DNA of 64,000 nucleotides from Prorocentrum cordatum (lineage: Eukaryota > Sar > Dinophyceae > Prorocentrales > Prorocentraceae). The position numbers were made by a program, and so were the translations under genes. This document shows positions 39,201 to 48,195 of this stretch, piece by piece. Within the stretch, counting starts at the first letter, position 1; each line of letters begins with the position of its first letter. The notes beneath the pieces were generated by a model that was not told where the DNA came from, did not search any database, and was given only the letters and a program-made list of their open reading frames with translations. The stretch spans positions 32,172 through 96,171 of the forward strand of contig CAUYUJ010000666.1 of assembly GCA_963575745.1 (NCBI GenBank), written 5' to 3'.

Positions 39201-42200
39201 GCACCCTGGTCGGCATCCACGGCATCGGCCAGGCAGACTTGGCCCGTCATCTCGGCAGAGGAGAGGGGCCTAGGCTGTCCCTCAAGCCTCTCAGTGCCCT
39301 GGTCAGGCGGGATGCCAGGTTCAGGTTCAGCCTCCTCACGCACCGCTTGAGGAGCTGCCTGGACGTGGCCCTCCAGCGGGTGCGCGCGGAGAGGACTGGC
39401 CGCTGGCACCCTCGGCATGCAGACTGGTACGGGCACCAGGCCGAGCTCAGGGCGCAGCTCTTGCTAGAGGCGGTGCAGGAGGCTGCCGACTCGGTCGGTG
39501 GGGCTCTCCCTGGCGCAGCTCCTGATCGACTAGGCGACCTGGTGTTTCAAGCGGGCGTCCACGGCAGCCCTGATGCTGTTCGGGATCTTCAAGGGCTGCT
39601 CAGTGTATCCCAGCGCCGCGACGCGGCTCAGAGCGCCCAGGCCTGGCGCAACTGGGCACAGACAGCGGTCGAGAAGGGCGGTCGTCTGGCCCACCGCTTC
39701 TCGAAGGCGACGGCCCCGCCGACGGTCAGGGGCGCTGGCTCGGGCAGGAGGCTGGTTGGGATGGCAGCGATTGGAGAGCTCACGAGTGTCTGGCAGAAGC
39801 TGTGGCTCCAAGAAGGGTTTGCCCTTGGCGCAGGGGCCAGCAGCTGGGACGTTGGCGAGTGGCGGCTGCCACCCATCTCGCTGGAGCAGCTCCAGGCAGC
39901 CTGCAAGCGCTACAGCCCCTCGGTGGGTCTCGGGTGCGACTCCCTGCGCCCTCGGCAGATCCTCCTGCTGCCCGTGGCGCTGCAGCAGCGCATCCTGGAC
40001 ATCCTATCGGCCTACGACGACGCCCCTGCATCGATCAACGGGCAGGTCTCCCTGATGGTGTTCATCCCGAAGGCAGATGGGGGGGTAAGGCCCATTGCGT
40101 TGCTGCCGCTGGTCCTGCGGCTGTGGTCGCGCCTCCGCCAGCCGTGCTGTGCCCGCTGGGAGGCTGACCACAACTTCCCTTTCTTCTGGGGACGTGACGG
40201 GCGGGACTGTGAGCGGGCTGGGTGGCTGCACAACTGTTTTGCGGGGTTCGCGAAGGCGAACCAGCAGTTCGAGGCCGCGAGCCTCTTCCTGGACATCAGC
40301 AAGTTCTACGAGCATGTGCGTCACGATGTTCTCTGGGCGAATGCTGTACGTTTCGGGTTCAACCTCAGGCTGTTGCGCGGCCTCCTCACCTCCTACCAGG
40401 CCCCTAGGATGCTCCTTGCGGCGGGCATGGCTTCCCCCGCCTTCGGCACTACTGGTACGGTGTTGGCTGGGTGTGCGTGTGCGACAGCAGTTGCGAAGCT
40501 CCCAGTCCTGGGAGCCCTCCTGGCCGCGGGGGCGACGTGCCCGTTGGTCACGCCGAGGAATGTGGTCGACGACATCTCGCTCCAGGCGGTCGGCACGGCC
40601 CGACTCGTGAAGCAGCAGATGTTGGCCTCCAGCTGTGCAGTGGTCCGCCAGCTGCGTGAGCAGCACCTCCCACTCAACGAGAGTAAGTCGGTCTTCCTGG
40701 CCTCGTCGCCGCAGCTCGCCAAGGAGCTCTCCGAGGAGTGGGCTGCGCAGGGCTTGGCCTTCAAGAGGGGACTACAGGCGAGGAACCTCGGCACCGACGC
40801 CAACATCACTCGTCGTGGAGTGCATGAAGGTGCTGTGCGTGCGGTCGGCGGCCTTCGGCGAGGACGCAGGCTAGGGGTGCTTCGCTCAGCTGGTGCGGCG
40901 ACCGAGATGGTCCACCGCGCTGGGCCCACCGCGGCGATGCTGTGGGGGCGTACTGTGACGGGTGTACCTGATAGGGAGCTTCATTCGTGGCGCTTGGCGG
41001 CTGTGCGATCGGCTGGGAAGTTCCCTAAGGGCGCCTCACTCGGGCTGAGACTCAGAGCGGTGGAGGTCATGCGGTCCATCGACCTCGACCCGAGCCCCGC
41101 GCTGCTTCGTGCCGCAGTGCAGATGGCGGCCAGCCTCCTTCAGTCGGGGGAGGTCCCGCAGCGCATGTTCGAGACGGCCTTGCAGGAGGCGGGGCGGAGG
41201 CACGCGGGAGCAGCAGCCCCTTGGGCGCACTGCCGTACGCCTGTGGATGCCTTGGCCCTCTCGCTCACCAGGGTGGGCCGGAGGCTCGTCCAAGGCACCC
41301 GCCTCGCCACCGACGACGGCCACATCCTGGACCTGCGCATGATGGGGCCGCGCGAGCTGGGCCTGCTGGCAGCGGCAGGGGCGCGGCGTGCTTCGGACAG
41401 GTCGGAGCTGGCCCGCCTCGGCCACGGTGCGCTCCCCCCGTCGCCCCTGTTCTGGGAGGCCTTCTCGGAGGTCCTTGGGCCTGGCAGCAAGCTCAGCCCC
41501 AGGGAGAAGGCGGCGGTGGTGAGTTTCCTTTCCAACGCCCACTGGCCCCAGACCCGTCTGCACTCGGCGGGGGAGAGGGAGCACGCTCGCTGCTGCGCTT
41601 GCGATGCCTCCCGCGGCAGCCCCTGGCACAGGCTGTTCGAGTGTCCAGTCCTCGCGGGGCCGAGGCGCGACTCTACCTCCGACCGCCTACGGGGCTGCGC
41701 ACACCGTGCACGTGGCCGCGGTGAAGAGGCGGGGGAATGCTTCGCGCGCTGCTGGCTTCCGCAGCCCCCGAGGGCCGCCTCGAGGTCGGATGCCATGGCG
41801 GTCAGGTGGTGCAATCGCCCAGCTGACGGTCTCCTCGGGGGGCGCCTCTACTTGGATGGGTCGGCGCTCGACCCCGGGCACGAGAGCCTACGGCGTGCGG
41901 GTTGGAGCATCGTGCAGTGCGACTCCGACGGCAACATGGAGTGCGCGGTGTACGGCAGCGTGCGCCAAGACCTCTGCCCTTTCCAGACGGCGAAGGACGG
42001 CGAGGATTTCGCGGTCTGGATGCTTTCTCGCTTCCTGGGCCCGAGTGTGGGCGAGATCCTCATCGATTGTGCGTCTACGGTCAGCTGCCTCACGTTGGGC
42101 AAGAGGTACGCGACGGCAGCCAACAAGCCCAATGCCCATCTCTGGGAGGGGATCTACGCTTCGCTGGACGTGGACATGCTCAAGGTTACCAAAGTGGCGG

Positions 42201-43147
42201 CCCACTGCACCGCCAGAGACGTGATGGATGGCAAGATCACGGAGTCGGACCTTCGCGGCAACGGTCATGCAGACCGCTGGGCCAAGGCAGGTGCGGAGCT
42301 GCACCGCGCCAGCCCCGTGGCCAGGCGCGAGTTCTTCGGCACGATGGAGGTGGTGAGGGAGCTCTCATGCTGGGTGGCGCAAGCCTCCCTCATCTGGCAG
42401 GGGATCGAGGTCAAGGACTGCGAGGGCCTACCCGAGGGCAGCGAGCGGACGGCTGTCTCCTTCGCCGTGCCCGTGGTGGAGCCCGCCAGCAGCCGCCCGT
42501 CCGACTCGGGTTCGGGCGACGGGTGGGCGTCGGCGGCGCGCGCTGGTGGCGTATCCCTCGGTGCGACGGCCTTCGTCGTCGCTGGCCACGTCCTGGCCTT
42601 CGCCAGGTGCGGGGAGGGCGCCGCCGAGCAGGAGCTGATGGCGTGCACCCGCTGCGGGGCGTGCGCGCGGCTGGGCGGACGCTCAGGCGCGGCGCCCAAG
42701 CTCAAGGAGCAATGCCCAGGGTCTTCTGGGCTTCCCAAGGGCAGGCGAGACCAGAAGGCGCGCTGGCTGCAGGGGCGGCATCCTGCTGGCACGCCCCACA
42801 GCGGCAGCAAGCGGGTCGGCGCGACAGTGCCCAGCCTGCGCAAGGAGGACGTGGTGCCGATGGACGCCAGGGTGCGCTTCCTGCAGTGGCTGGGGGTCCG
42901 CCCCGAGGATGCCCCTGGCGGCGAGGCCGCCGGCGCCAGCAGCGGGCCCCCCAGCGGCGCGGTGGCCGCTGGCGAGGAGGCGGCAGAGCCGCTGGCGCCT
43001 GGCCCCGCGGGGGCCTCGAGGGAGGCATGGCTGAGCGCCTACGGACTTGACGAGGCGAGCCTCCTCCAGTGGTCAGCCGCGGCTGAGACGGCGCGCGAGG
43101 ACAGGCGCAAGAGGCGCCGCCGTGCTGATGATGACGAGGGGGAGTGA
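36257..43147 (+). CDS. LINE ORF2: endonuclease, reverse transcriptase, RNase H
   Basis: Open frame of 2,296 codons from the first ATG after the spliced leader. Its first ~480 codons lie in another frame over ORF1 and read as Arg/Ser/Pro-rich, probably untranslated, so functional ORF2 may begin later (ATG at 38102 or 38291). Domains, numbered from 36257: APE-type endonuclease at about 679-940 (NGN near 682, QETR near 711, ADFNMEP near 834, final PHRPVL); reverse transcriptase at about 1220-1520 (FIPKADGGVRPIALLP, FLDISKFYEHV near 1344, GTVLAGCACA, NVVDDIS near 1435, i.e. VVDD for YADD); a C-x-C...H...C knuckle near 1779; RNase H near 1866-2020 (YLDGSALD, E, IDCAST, GNGHADRWAKAG); and a C-terminal Cys/His cluster near 2110. 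All key acidic residues seem present, so it may be active. Confidence 0.88.
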   Translation: MAHPTTASPSGVLEREGRSATNQKLRLLWFPSRLQGRVFRPSSGQSLWVPPCRRLPRGWRGGRTGCVLSVAVTLGTGVTSAGRARSAAPVLPHGRRSTAPTRPPRGWTQTGSCSNPGEGLRSARRSARPPSGPSLGVPRPAAPPTAGHGERDLGERPRPRSRGCRRSSWRPGSASTRSRGPRRSGSRRTSSVRRRMPSSRARTRSPPWSWPSRRPSGRSAPLTRCSTSRPTPFRRSSASWPRHAPRGRSSSCRRPSCANSSRRSRSSCPQPSWEWMRSRGRLPSWKRPAPRSRSRRSSGPTRLSEAFRARLGTQSRGCSLKSAPCRISSSSTEPSCPPGFPRSSGFSTRRRRRSLMCSGPAAARPGSVGATASETTASRLRMTTCRSISWPLGGRRPPLPLPPRRQGLPRLGRQPRGPGQRTGPTALLRSAASTGRPWARGLRWSRASQRPSPSKGRPSRTATPWWLRLLSLLLLLGTGRAVGDAGALEWSASTVGLDVEDSGAPPPRDVRGPSCWDRWRRRCDGRWRVRAPRRRRAAPSTLARGSQLARSGTPRWPPDGQSGAESGGIQPHDAAALGPDGDGQAHPPLATGGAEGRPPPQRRPPPVLASGPPTPMRSAGARGQVPPPVLVGAEGPATRGAAGLASGAGERAAREAAVIGKAPLVDSAGGQQLRSGLVMFGCNGNAWSRSIEAIEAFFKAYDYWPDVVALQETRLPHERLPSAVAQARGLGYAAFLHEAALTEKQGPQATSGGVAILVRDGLQADESAYPLPSALRHRLIGVEVAAASGLRFLVLAGYFQHSVGPRGTNLDMFSAISEVTGFSADIPWVLQADFNMEPEPLEELGWPAAVRGHVLGPSEATCHAEGCDHLYDWFVASAALAACTASCATTLEGFGLHPHRPVLLRLQDVRADALVEVPSRPARFPEVAPELLRAHEDAEIVCYTVGKKGQVAPRGVSWSWDAGTPPTSLSAAFSEWAAAAEGTLVGIHGIGQADLARHLGRGEGPRLSLKPLSALVRRDARFRFSLLTHRLRSCLDVALQRVRAERTGRWHPRHADWYGHQAELRAQLLLEAVQEAADSVGGALPGAAPDRLGDLVFQAGVHGSPDAVRDLQGLLSVSQRRDAAQSAQAWRNWAQTAVEKGGRLAHRFSKATAPPTVRGAGSGRRLVGMAAIGELTSVWQKLWLQEGFALGAGASSWDVGEWRLPPISLEQLQAACKRYSPSVGLGCDSLRPRQILLLPVALQQRILDILSAYDDAPASINGQVSLMVFIPKADGGVRPIALLPLVLRLWSRLRQPCCARWEADHNFPFFWGRDGRDCERAGWLHNCFAGFAKANQQFEAASLFLDISKFYEHVRHDVLWANAVRFGFNLRLLRGLLTSYQAPRMLLAAGMASPAFGTTGTVLAGCACATAVAKLPVLGALLAAGATCPLVTPRNVVDDISLQAVGTARLVKQQMLASSCAVVRQLREQHLPLNESKSVFLASSPQLAKELSEEWAAQGLAFKRGLQARNLGTDANITRRGVHEGAVRAVGGLRRGRRLGVLRSAGAATEMVHRAGPTAAMLWGRTVTGVPDRELHSWRLAAVRSAGKFPKGASLGLRLRAVEVMRSIDLDPSPALLRAAVQMAASLLQSGEVPQRMFETALQEAGRRHAGAAAPWAHCRTPVDALALSLTRVGRRLVQGTRLATDDGHILDLRMMGPRELGLLAAAGARRASDRSELARLGHGALPPSPLFWEAFSEVLGPGSKLSPREKAAVVSFLSNAHWPQTRLHSAGEREHARCCACDASRGSPWHRLFECPVLAGPRRDSTSDRLRGCAHRARGRGEEAGECFARCWLPQPPRAASRSDAMAVRWCNRPADGLLGGRLYLDGSALDPGHESLRRAGWSIVQCDSDGNMECAVYGSVRQDLCPFQTAKDGEDFAVWMLSRFLGPSVGEILIDCASTVSCLTLGKRYATAANKPNAHLWEGIYASLDVDMLKVTKVAAHCTARDVMDGKITESDLRGNGHADRWAKAGAELHRASPVARREFFGTMEVVRELSCWVAQASLIWQGIEVKDCEGLPEGSERTAVSFAVPVVEPASSRPSDSGSGDGWASAARAGGVSLGATAFVVAGHVLAFARCGEGAAEQELMACTRCGACARLGGRSGAAPKLKEQCPGSSGLPKGRRDQKARWLQGRHPAGTPHSGSKRVGATVPSLRKEDVVPMDARVRFLQWLGVRPEDAPGGEAAGASSGPPSGAVAAGEEAAEPLAPGPAGASREAWLSAYGLDEASLLQWSAAAETAREDRRKRRRRADDDEGE
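36409..37707 (+). CDS. LINE ORF1 protein: zinc ribbon plus coiled coil
   Basis: 432 residues from the ATG at 36409 in a good context (GTGCCGCCATGTCGG) to TGA at 37705. The N-terminus carries CAKRGCNAWNWCDKRWTCKECG, a Cys-rich finger similar in spacing to RanBP2-type or zinc-ribbon modules. A long helical coiled-coil region follows at about residues 105-250 (LQAQLVAARERVDTLQ ... ELRELIAEKQEQLSAAELG). The C-terminus is Ala/Pro-rich. In LINEs ORF1 binds the RNA and forms the RNP; that role is inferred from position and architecture. The frame is +1 relative to ORF2's, which is also open across the whole of ORF1. Confidence 0.72.
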   Translation: MSEVASGLARRAYWLCAKRGCNAWNWCDKRWTCKECGTSAPPWTKEYRSDKAPPRVDADGFVQQPRGRAAQRAAKRSASQRALSGSTAPSSAPNSRARRARPWGEAKTQIEGLQAQLVAARERVDTLQGASALGLSADFQREAENALQQGKDQVAALELAVQEAQRTERPPHSVLHIEANAIQKVERQLATARTKREKLQLQASELRELIAEKQEQLSAAELGVDEVTGQIAELEETSAKVTQQAIQRANAAVGGVPSPLGDAVQGLLTQVGALSDLLKQHGAELPPRFSEIVGILNTQKEAVADVLRPSSSSARKRWGDCVGDDGFATEDDDMPLDIVASGGPAAAPPAAATQAGPTAAGPPASRARPADGPYGPAAVRGQHGATLGAWPQVEPCLAKALAEQGAALSDGDPLVAAAAVVAPAAGYGPRRG

Positions 43148-43461
43148 TGCAGCATCATCTTCTTCCTCCTGTTGTGTCCGCCCCCCTCGTCTTCTTTTTT
43201 TCTGTGAGTGCGTGAGGCAGCAACTTCTGCCCCGCGCCTCCTTTGCAGCGAGGAGGGCTTGTTGGGCGTGCTTGCGCGCCTCGGCCCCTGCTGCCTTCTT
43301 GATTTCTTTGAAATCGTGCGCTTCGCGCGTCTGGCGCTTCGCGCCCTCCCCTGCGGTGGCTCCTTAGGGGCCCCTAGGGTTGGCCCTTGAGGCCCTGGGG
43401 CCAACGGGCTCCGCGGGCCTCGGGCTCCTTTTAGCCTTCACAGGCCCCGCAGCTCACAGCT
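43148..43461 (+). other. LINE 3' UTR
   Basis: No ORF. Contains a T-rich stretch, a TTCGCGC-rich segment, and a stem at 43380-43404 (TTGGCCC ... GGGCCAA) about 55 nt before the end. Such 3' structures can be recognised by LINE reverse transcriptases; that role is inference. No polyadenylation-like tail. Confidence 0.6.
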
Positions 43462-44197
43462 CACACAAGAGCACGGCAGGCCACACAGGAGCACGGCAGA
43501 CCACACAGGAGCACGGCAGACCACAAAGGAGCACGGCAGACCACACAAGAGCACGGCAGACCCCACAAGAGCACGGCAGACCCCACAGGAGCACGGCAGA
43601 CCCCACAGGAGCACGGCAGAGCAGACCCAAAAGGAGCACGGCAGACCACACAGGAGCAAGGCAAACCACAGGAGCACGGCAGACCACACAGGAGCACGGC
43701 AGACCCCACAGTAGCAAGGCAGACCCCAAAGGAGCACGGCAGACCACCGGAGCACGGCAGACCACACAGGAGTACGGCAGACCCCACATGAGCACGGCAA
43801 ATCCCAAATGAGCACGGCAGACCACAAGAGCACGGCAGACCACACAGGAGCACGGCAGACTCCACAGGAGCACGGCAGACCACAAAGGAGCACGGCAGAC
43901 CACACAGGAGCCCGGCAGACGCCACAGGAGCACGGCAGACGCCACAGGAGCACGGCGGAACCCACAGGAGCACGGCAGACCGCGCGCGGGTACAACATAA
44001 ACGCGCCTTTTTGTTGTACCCCGAACGCCGCTGGCGTTTCCCCAACAGGAGCACGGCAGATCTCACAGGCGCGCGGCAGACCCCAAATGAGCACGGCCGA
44101 CCACAGGAGCACGGCAGACCCCAAATGAGTACGGCAGACCCCAAAAGAGCACCGTAGACGCCTCAGGAGCACGGCTGACCACACAGGAGCACGGCAG
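43462..44197 (+). repeat. 20-bp satellite array, continuation after the LINE
   Basis: First 15 bp are the right target-site duplication. Order of units then equals 14912-15632, including the hairpin module at 43988-44042 and the GAGCACCGTAGACGCCTCAGG unit. Confidence 0.93.
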
Positions 44198-44793
44198 CCT
44201 GGGCCGGTTCCGGCGCCGGCCGGCGCCGGAAAATTGAATTCCGAGGCGGTGCCGAAAAAAGGCCACTCCAAGACATATTTTTCTTTCGAAAATATTGATT
44301 TTCTGCTCCCGGCGCCCGGGAACCCCTTCCGGGCCGCTTCTGGCACCCGGGCCGGCGCTCGAGCCAAACGCCCGGGCCAGCACCCGGGCCAGCGCCCGGG
44401 CCGGTTCCGGCGCCGGCCGGCGCCGGAAAATTGAATTCCGAGGCGGTGCCGAAAAAAGGCCACTCCAAGACATATTTTTCTTTCGAAAATATTGATTTTC
44501 TGCTCCCGGCGCCCGGGAACCCCTTCCGGGCCGCTTCCGGCACCCGGGCCGGCGCTCGAGCCGAACGCCTGGGCCAGCACCCGGGCCAGCGCCCGGGCCG
44601 GTTCCGGCGCCGGCCGGCGCCGGAAAATTGAATTCCGAGGCGGTGCGGAAAAAAGGCCACTCCAAGACATATTTTTCTTTCGAAAATATTGATTTTCTGC
44701 TCCCGGCGCCCTGGAACCCCTTCCGGGCCGATTCCGGCACCCAGGCCGGCGCTCGAACCGAACGCCCGGGCCGGCACCTGGGCTGGCGGCCGA
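44198..44793 (+). repeat. 197-bp GC-rich satellite, three units
   Basis: Units start at 44220, 44417 and 44614. It lacks one internal unit compared with 15633-16487, as unequal exchange would produce. Confidence 0.94.
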
Positions 44794-45415
44794 CGCGCGA
44801 TGCGCTGCCACAAGCCAGCTTCCCGCAAGATCGGTCCAGAGTGGGAGGGGACGGAGCTGGGCGGGTGAAGGACCACCAGAGCACTGCTCCAGCCTTCCCT
44901 CAGCCCTGGGTCTGCTGACCACACAGGAGCACGGCAGACCACACAGGAGCGCGGCAAACCACAAAGGAGCAAGGCAGACCCCAAATGAGCACGGCAGTCC
45001 ACACGTTCGCACGGCAGACCGCACAGGAGCACGGCAGACCGCACATGAGCACGGCAGACCAAGAAGGAGCACGGCAGACCACACAGGAGCACGGCAGACC
45101 ACACAGGAGCACGGCAGACCACACAGGACACGGCAGACCCCACGGGAGCACGGCAGACCACACAGGAGCACGGCAAACCACACAAGAGCACGGCAGACCA
45201 TACAGGAGCACGCCAGACCACACAGGAGCACGGCAGACCACACGTTCGCACGGCAAACTCCACAGGAGCACGGCAGACCCCAAAGGAGCACGGCAGACCA
45301 CAGGAGCACGGAAGACCGCACAGGAGCACGGCAGACCACACAGGAGCACGGCAAACCAAGAAGGAGCACGGCAGACCACAGGAGCACCGCAGACGCCACA
45401 GAAGCACGGCAGATC
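44794..45415 (+). repeat. Dispersed segment then 20-bp satellite
   Basis: 44794-44918 repeats the 3' part of the 10991-11238 segment; 44919-45415 is a regular plus-orientation satellite with the usual variant order. Confidence 0.9.
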
Positions 45416-45830
45416 GTCGTCGTCGTCATCGTCGTCGTCGTCGTCTTCGTCAATAACGATCTCGAAAATTACGACAAAAAACGATGACAGAAAACGACCA
45501 CAAACATAACACAAAAACCAACCGAACACGGAATCCAACAACAAAAAAACAATCAGAAAAACGACCGCAATCATAAAATGATAACGACGGCGACAGCGAG
45601 AACGGCAACAGCGGACGATTATAATGAAAACGACGACCACGACAAAGGAAAGGCACGCGACGACGACGACGGACAAACAAAAGACAAGACAGGCTGGAAC
45701 AGAAAAAGTAGGCTGGGCGACAACGGGTGGGGGCCCGCGTGGCCGAGAGAAAAGCACGGTGTCGACACCATGATGTGGCCAGGGCAGCAGACTACCTCGA
45801 CAGACCAGCGCGGCAGGCCACCATTTAGTC
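45416..45830. other. Unique AC-rich stretch, no gene
   Basis: Begins with (GTC)n at 45416-45450, then ACGAC/AAAACGA-rich sequence. No convincing ORF. Confidence 0.5.
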
Positions 45831-46202
45831 TGTTCTGTTGCGTTTATGGGTTTCTCTGACGTTCTCGCCAATACGGTCTCTGACGCACGTGGTGGATAAA
45901 AAACGGCGCTTCCCGTTCTTGTCCGGTCAGGTTCCCCAAAATGGCCATTTCGCTCGAGACATCCTCGAAAAATCGAGGTGTTGGAGGCTATCGTTTAAGA
46001 CGTCTTATGTTAAAAATGACGGTTTCGCTCGAGACATCCTCAAAAAATCGGGATGTTGAAAAATATCAAAAATTTTTGTTATGCATGAAAAATGAGCGTT
46101 TCGCTCGAGACATCCTCGAAAAAATGAGATGCCGACAGAGGTGTTTTACAACCTCTTATGTTAAAAATGACGTTTTCGCTAGGGACGTCCTCAGAAAATG
46201 AG
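45831..46202 (+). repeat. Dispersed module and 75-bp CTCGAGACATCC block
   Basis: 45831-45930 matches 35386-35500 (TTTATGGGTTTCTCTGACG...); 45940-46200 holds four 75-bp units. Confidence 0.87.
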
Positions 46203-47689
46203 CAGGTGGTCTGCCGTGCTCCTGTGTGGAGCACGGCAGACCACGGCCATTTCGCTCGAGACATCCTCAAAAAATCGAGGTGTGGTCTGCCGTGCTCCTG
46301 TGTGGTCTGCCGTGCTCCTGTGGTCTGCCGTGCTCCCCACAGGAGCACGGCAGACCAGGCTTAGGAACCGAGAGGAGCACGGCAGACCAAGACGAGGAGC
46401 ACGGCAGACCAGGCACCAAGAGCGCCCTCAAGACGACGGAAAGGATGACCAAGACGAGGAGCACGGCAGACCAAGACGAGGAGCACGGCAGACTATGCCC
46501 TAAGAGTGCCCTCAAGACGGCCGAACAACGGCAGACCACAGAAGAGCACGGCAGACCACAGAAGAGCACGGCAGACCAACAGGAGCACGGCTGACCACAC
46601 AAGAGCACGGCAGGCCACACAGGAGCACGGCAGACCACACAGGAGCACGGCAGACCACAAAGGAGCACGGCAGACCACACAAGAGCACGGCAGACCCCAC
46701 AAGAGCACGGCAGACCCCACAGGAGCACGGCAGACCCCACAGGAGCACGGCAGAGCAGACCCAAAAGGAGCACGGCAGACCACACAGGAGCAAGGCAAAC
46801 CACAGGAGCACGGCAGACCACACAGGAGCACGGCAGACCCCACAGTAGCAAGGCAGACCCCAAAGGAGCACGGCAGACCACCGGAGCACGGCAGACCACA
46901 CAGGAGTACGGCAGACCCCACATGAGCACGGCAAATCCAAATGAGCACGGCAGACCCAAGAGCACGGCAGACCACACAGGAGCACGGCAGACTCCACAGG
47001 AGCACGGCAGACCACAAAGGAGCACGGCAGACCACACAGGAGCCCGGCAGACGCCACAGGAGCACGGCAGACGCCACAGGAGCACGGCGGAACCCACAGG
47101 AGCACGGCAGACCGCGCGCGGGTACAACATAAACGCGCCTTTTTGTTGTACCCCGAACGCCGCTGGCGTTTCCCCAACAGGAGCACGGCAGATCTCACAG
47201 GCGCGCGGCAGACCCCAAATGAGCACGGCCGACCACAGGAGCACGGCAGACCCCAAATGAGTACGGCAGACCCCAAAAGAGCACCGTAGACGCCTCAGGA
47301 GCACGGCTGACCACACAGGAGCACGGCAGACCACACAGGAGCGCGGCAAACCACAAAGGAGCAAGGCAGACCCCAAATGAGCACGGCAGTCCACACGTTC
47401 GCACGGCAGACCGCACAGGAGCACGGCAGACCCCACATGAGCACGGCAGACCAAGAAGGAGCACGGCAGACCACACAGGAGCACGGCAGACCACACAGGA
47501 GCACGGCAGACCACACAGGACACGGCAGACCCCACGGGAGCACGGCAGACCACACAGGAGCACGGCAAACCACACAAGAGCACGGCAGACCATACAGGAG
47601 CACGCCAGACCACACAGGAGCACGGCAGACCACACGTTCGCACGGCAAACTCCACAGGAGCACGGCAGACCCCAAAGAAGCACGGCAGT
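46203..47689. repeat. 20-bp satellite block (composite plus regular)
   Basis: Hairpin junction at 46205-46243, composite block to 46530, regular array after it, hairpin module at 47123-47176. It joins directly to the 11239-type array at 47325, without the 197-bp satellite seen at the homologous place in the 15633 and 44198 blocks. Confidence 0.93.
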
Positions 47690-48195
47690 GGTACGTGGCA
47701 CTGCTGTGGTATGCCGTACTAAAAACGTGGAATATCTCATAAGCCCAGGGGACAAAAGGACGCTTCCCGTTCTTGTCCGGTCAGGTTCCCCAAAATGGCC
47801 ATTTCGCTCGAGACATCCTCCTAAAAATCGAGGTGTGGTCTGCCGTGCTCCTGTGTGGTCTGCCGTGCTCCTGTGGTCTGCCGTGCTCCCCACAGGAGCA
47901 CGGCAGACCGCGCGCAGGAACCGAGAGGAGCACGGCAGACCAAGACGAGGAGCACGGCAGACCAGGCACTGAAACCGAGAGGAGCACGGCAGACCAAGAC
48001 GAGGAGCACGGCAGACCAGGCACCAAGAGCGCCCTCAAGACGACGGAAAGGATGACCAAGACGAGGAGCACGGCAGACCAAGACGAGGAGCACGGCAGAC
48101 TATGCCCTAAGAGTGCCCTCAAGACGGCCGAACAAGCGGGACGTTCTGGCTGAATCCTTGAGTAAATATATCTTTTCTTTAACTATATGGGTTGA
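47690..48195. repeat. Dispersed module, composite satellite, (TA)n-family relic
   Basis: 47690-47820 is the module of 9203. 47835-48135 is inverted and composite satellite with an extra unit containing GGCACTGAAACCGAGAGG. 48134-48195 is a shortened copy of the 13446 compound repeat. Confidence 0.87.

Larger units (their letters stand above)
36232..43461 (+). mobile_element. Full-length LINE retrotransposon tipped with a DinoSL
   Basis: 7,230-bp non-LTR element inserted in the 20-bp satellite, bounded by a 15-bp target-site duplication. Its first 22 bp are the complete dinoflagellate spliced leader, showing that a trans-spliced RNA was reverse transcribed to its very 5' end. It encodes ORF1 (zinc ribbon and coiled coil) and ORF2 (APE-type endonuclease, reverse transcriptase, Cys/His knuckle, RNase H). 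The 3' UTR (43148-43461) has no poly(A); it ends in a short duplication AGCTCACAGCTCAC that overlaps the right target-site duplication. Both ORFs are intact, so the insertion looks young. Confidence 0.93.
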
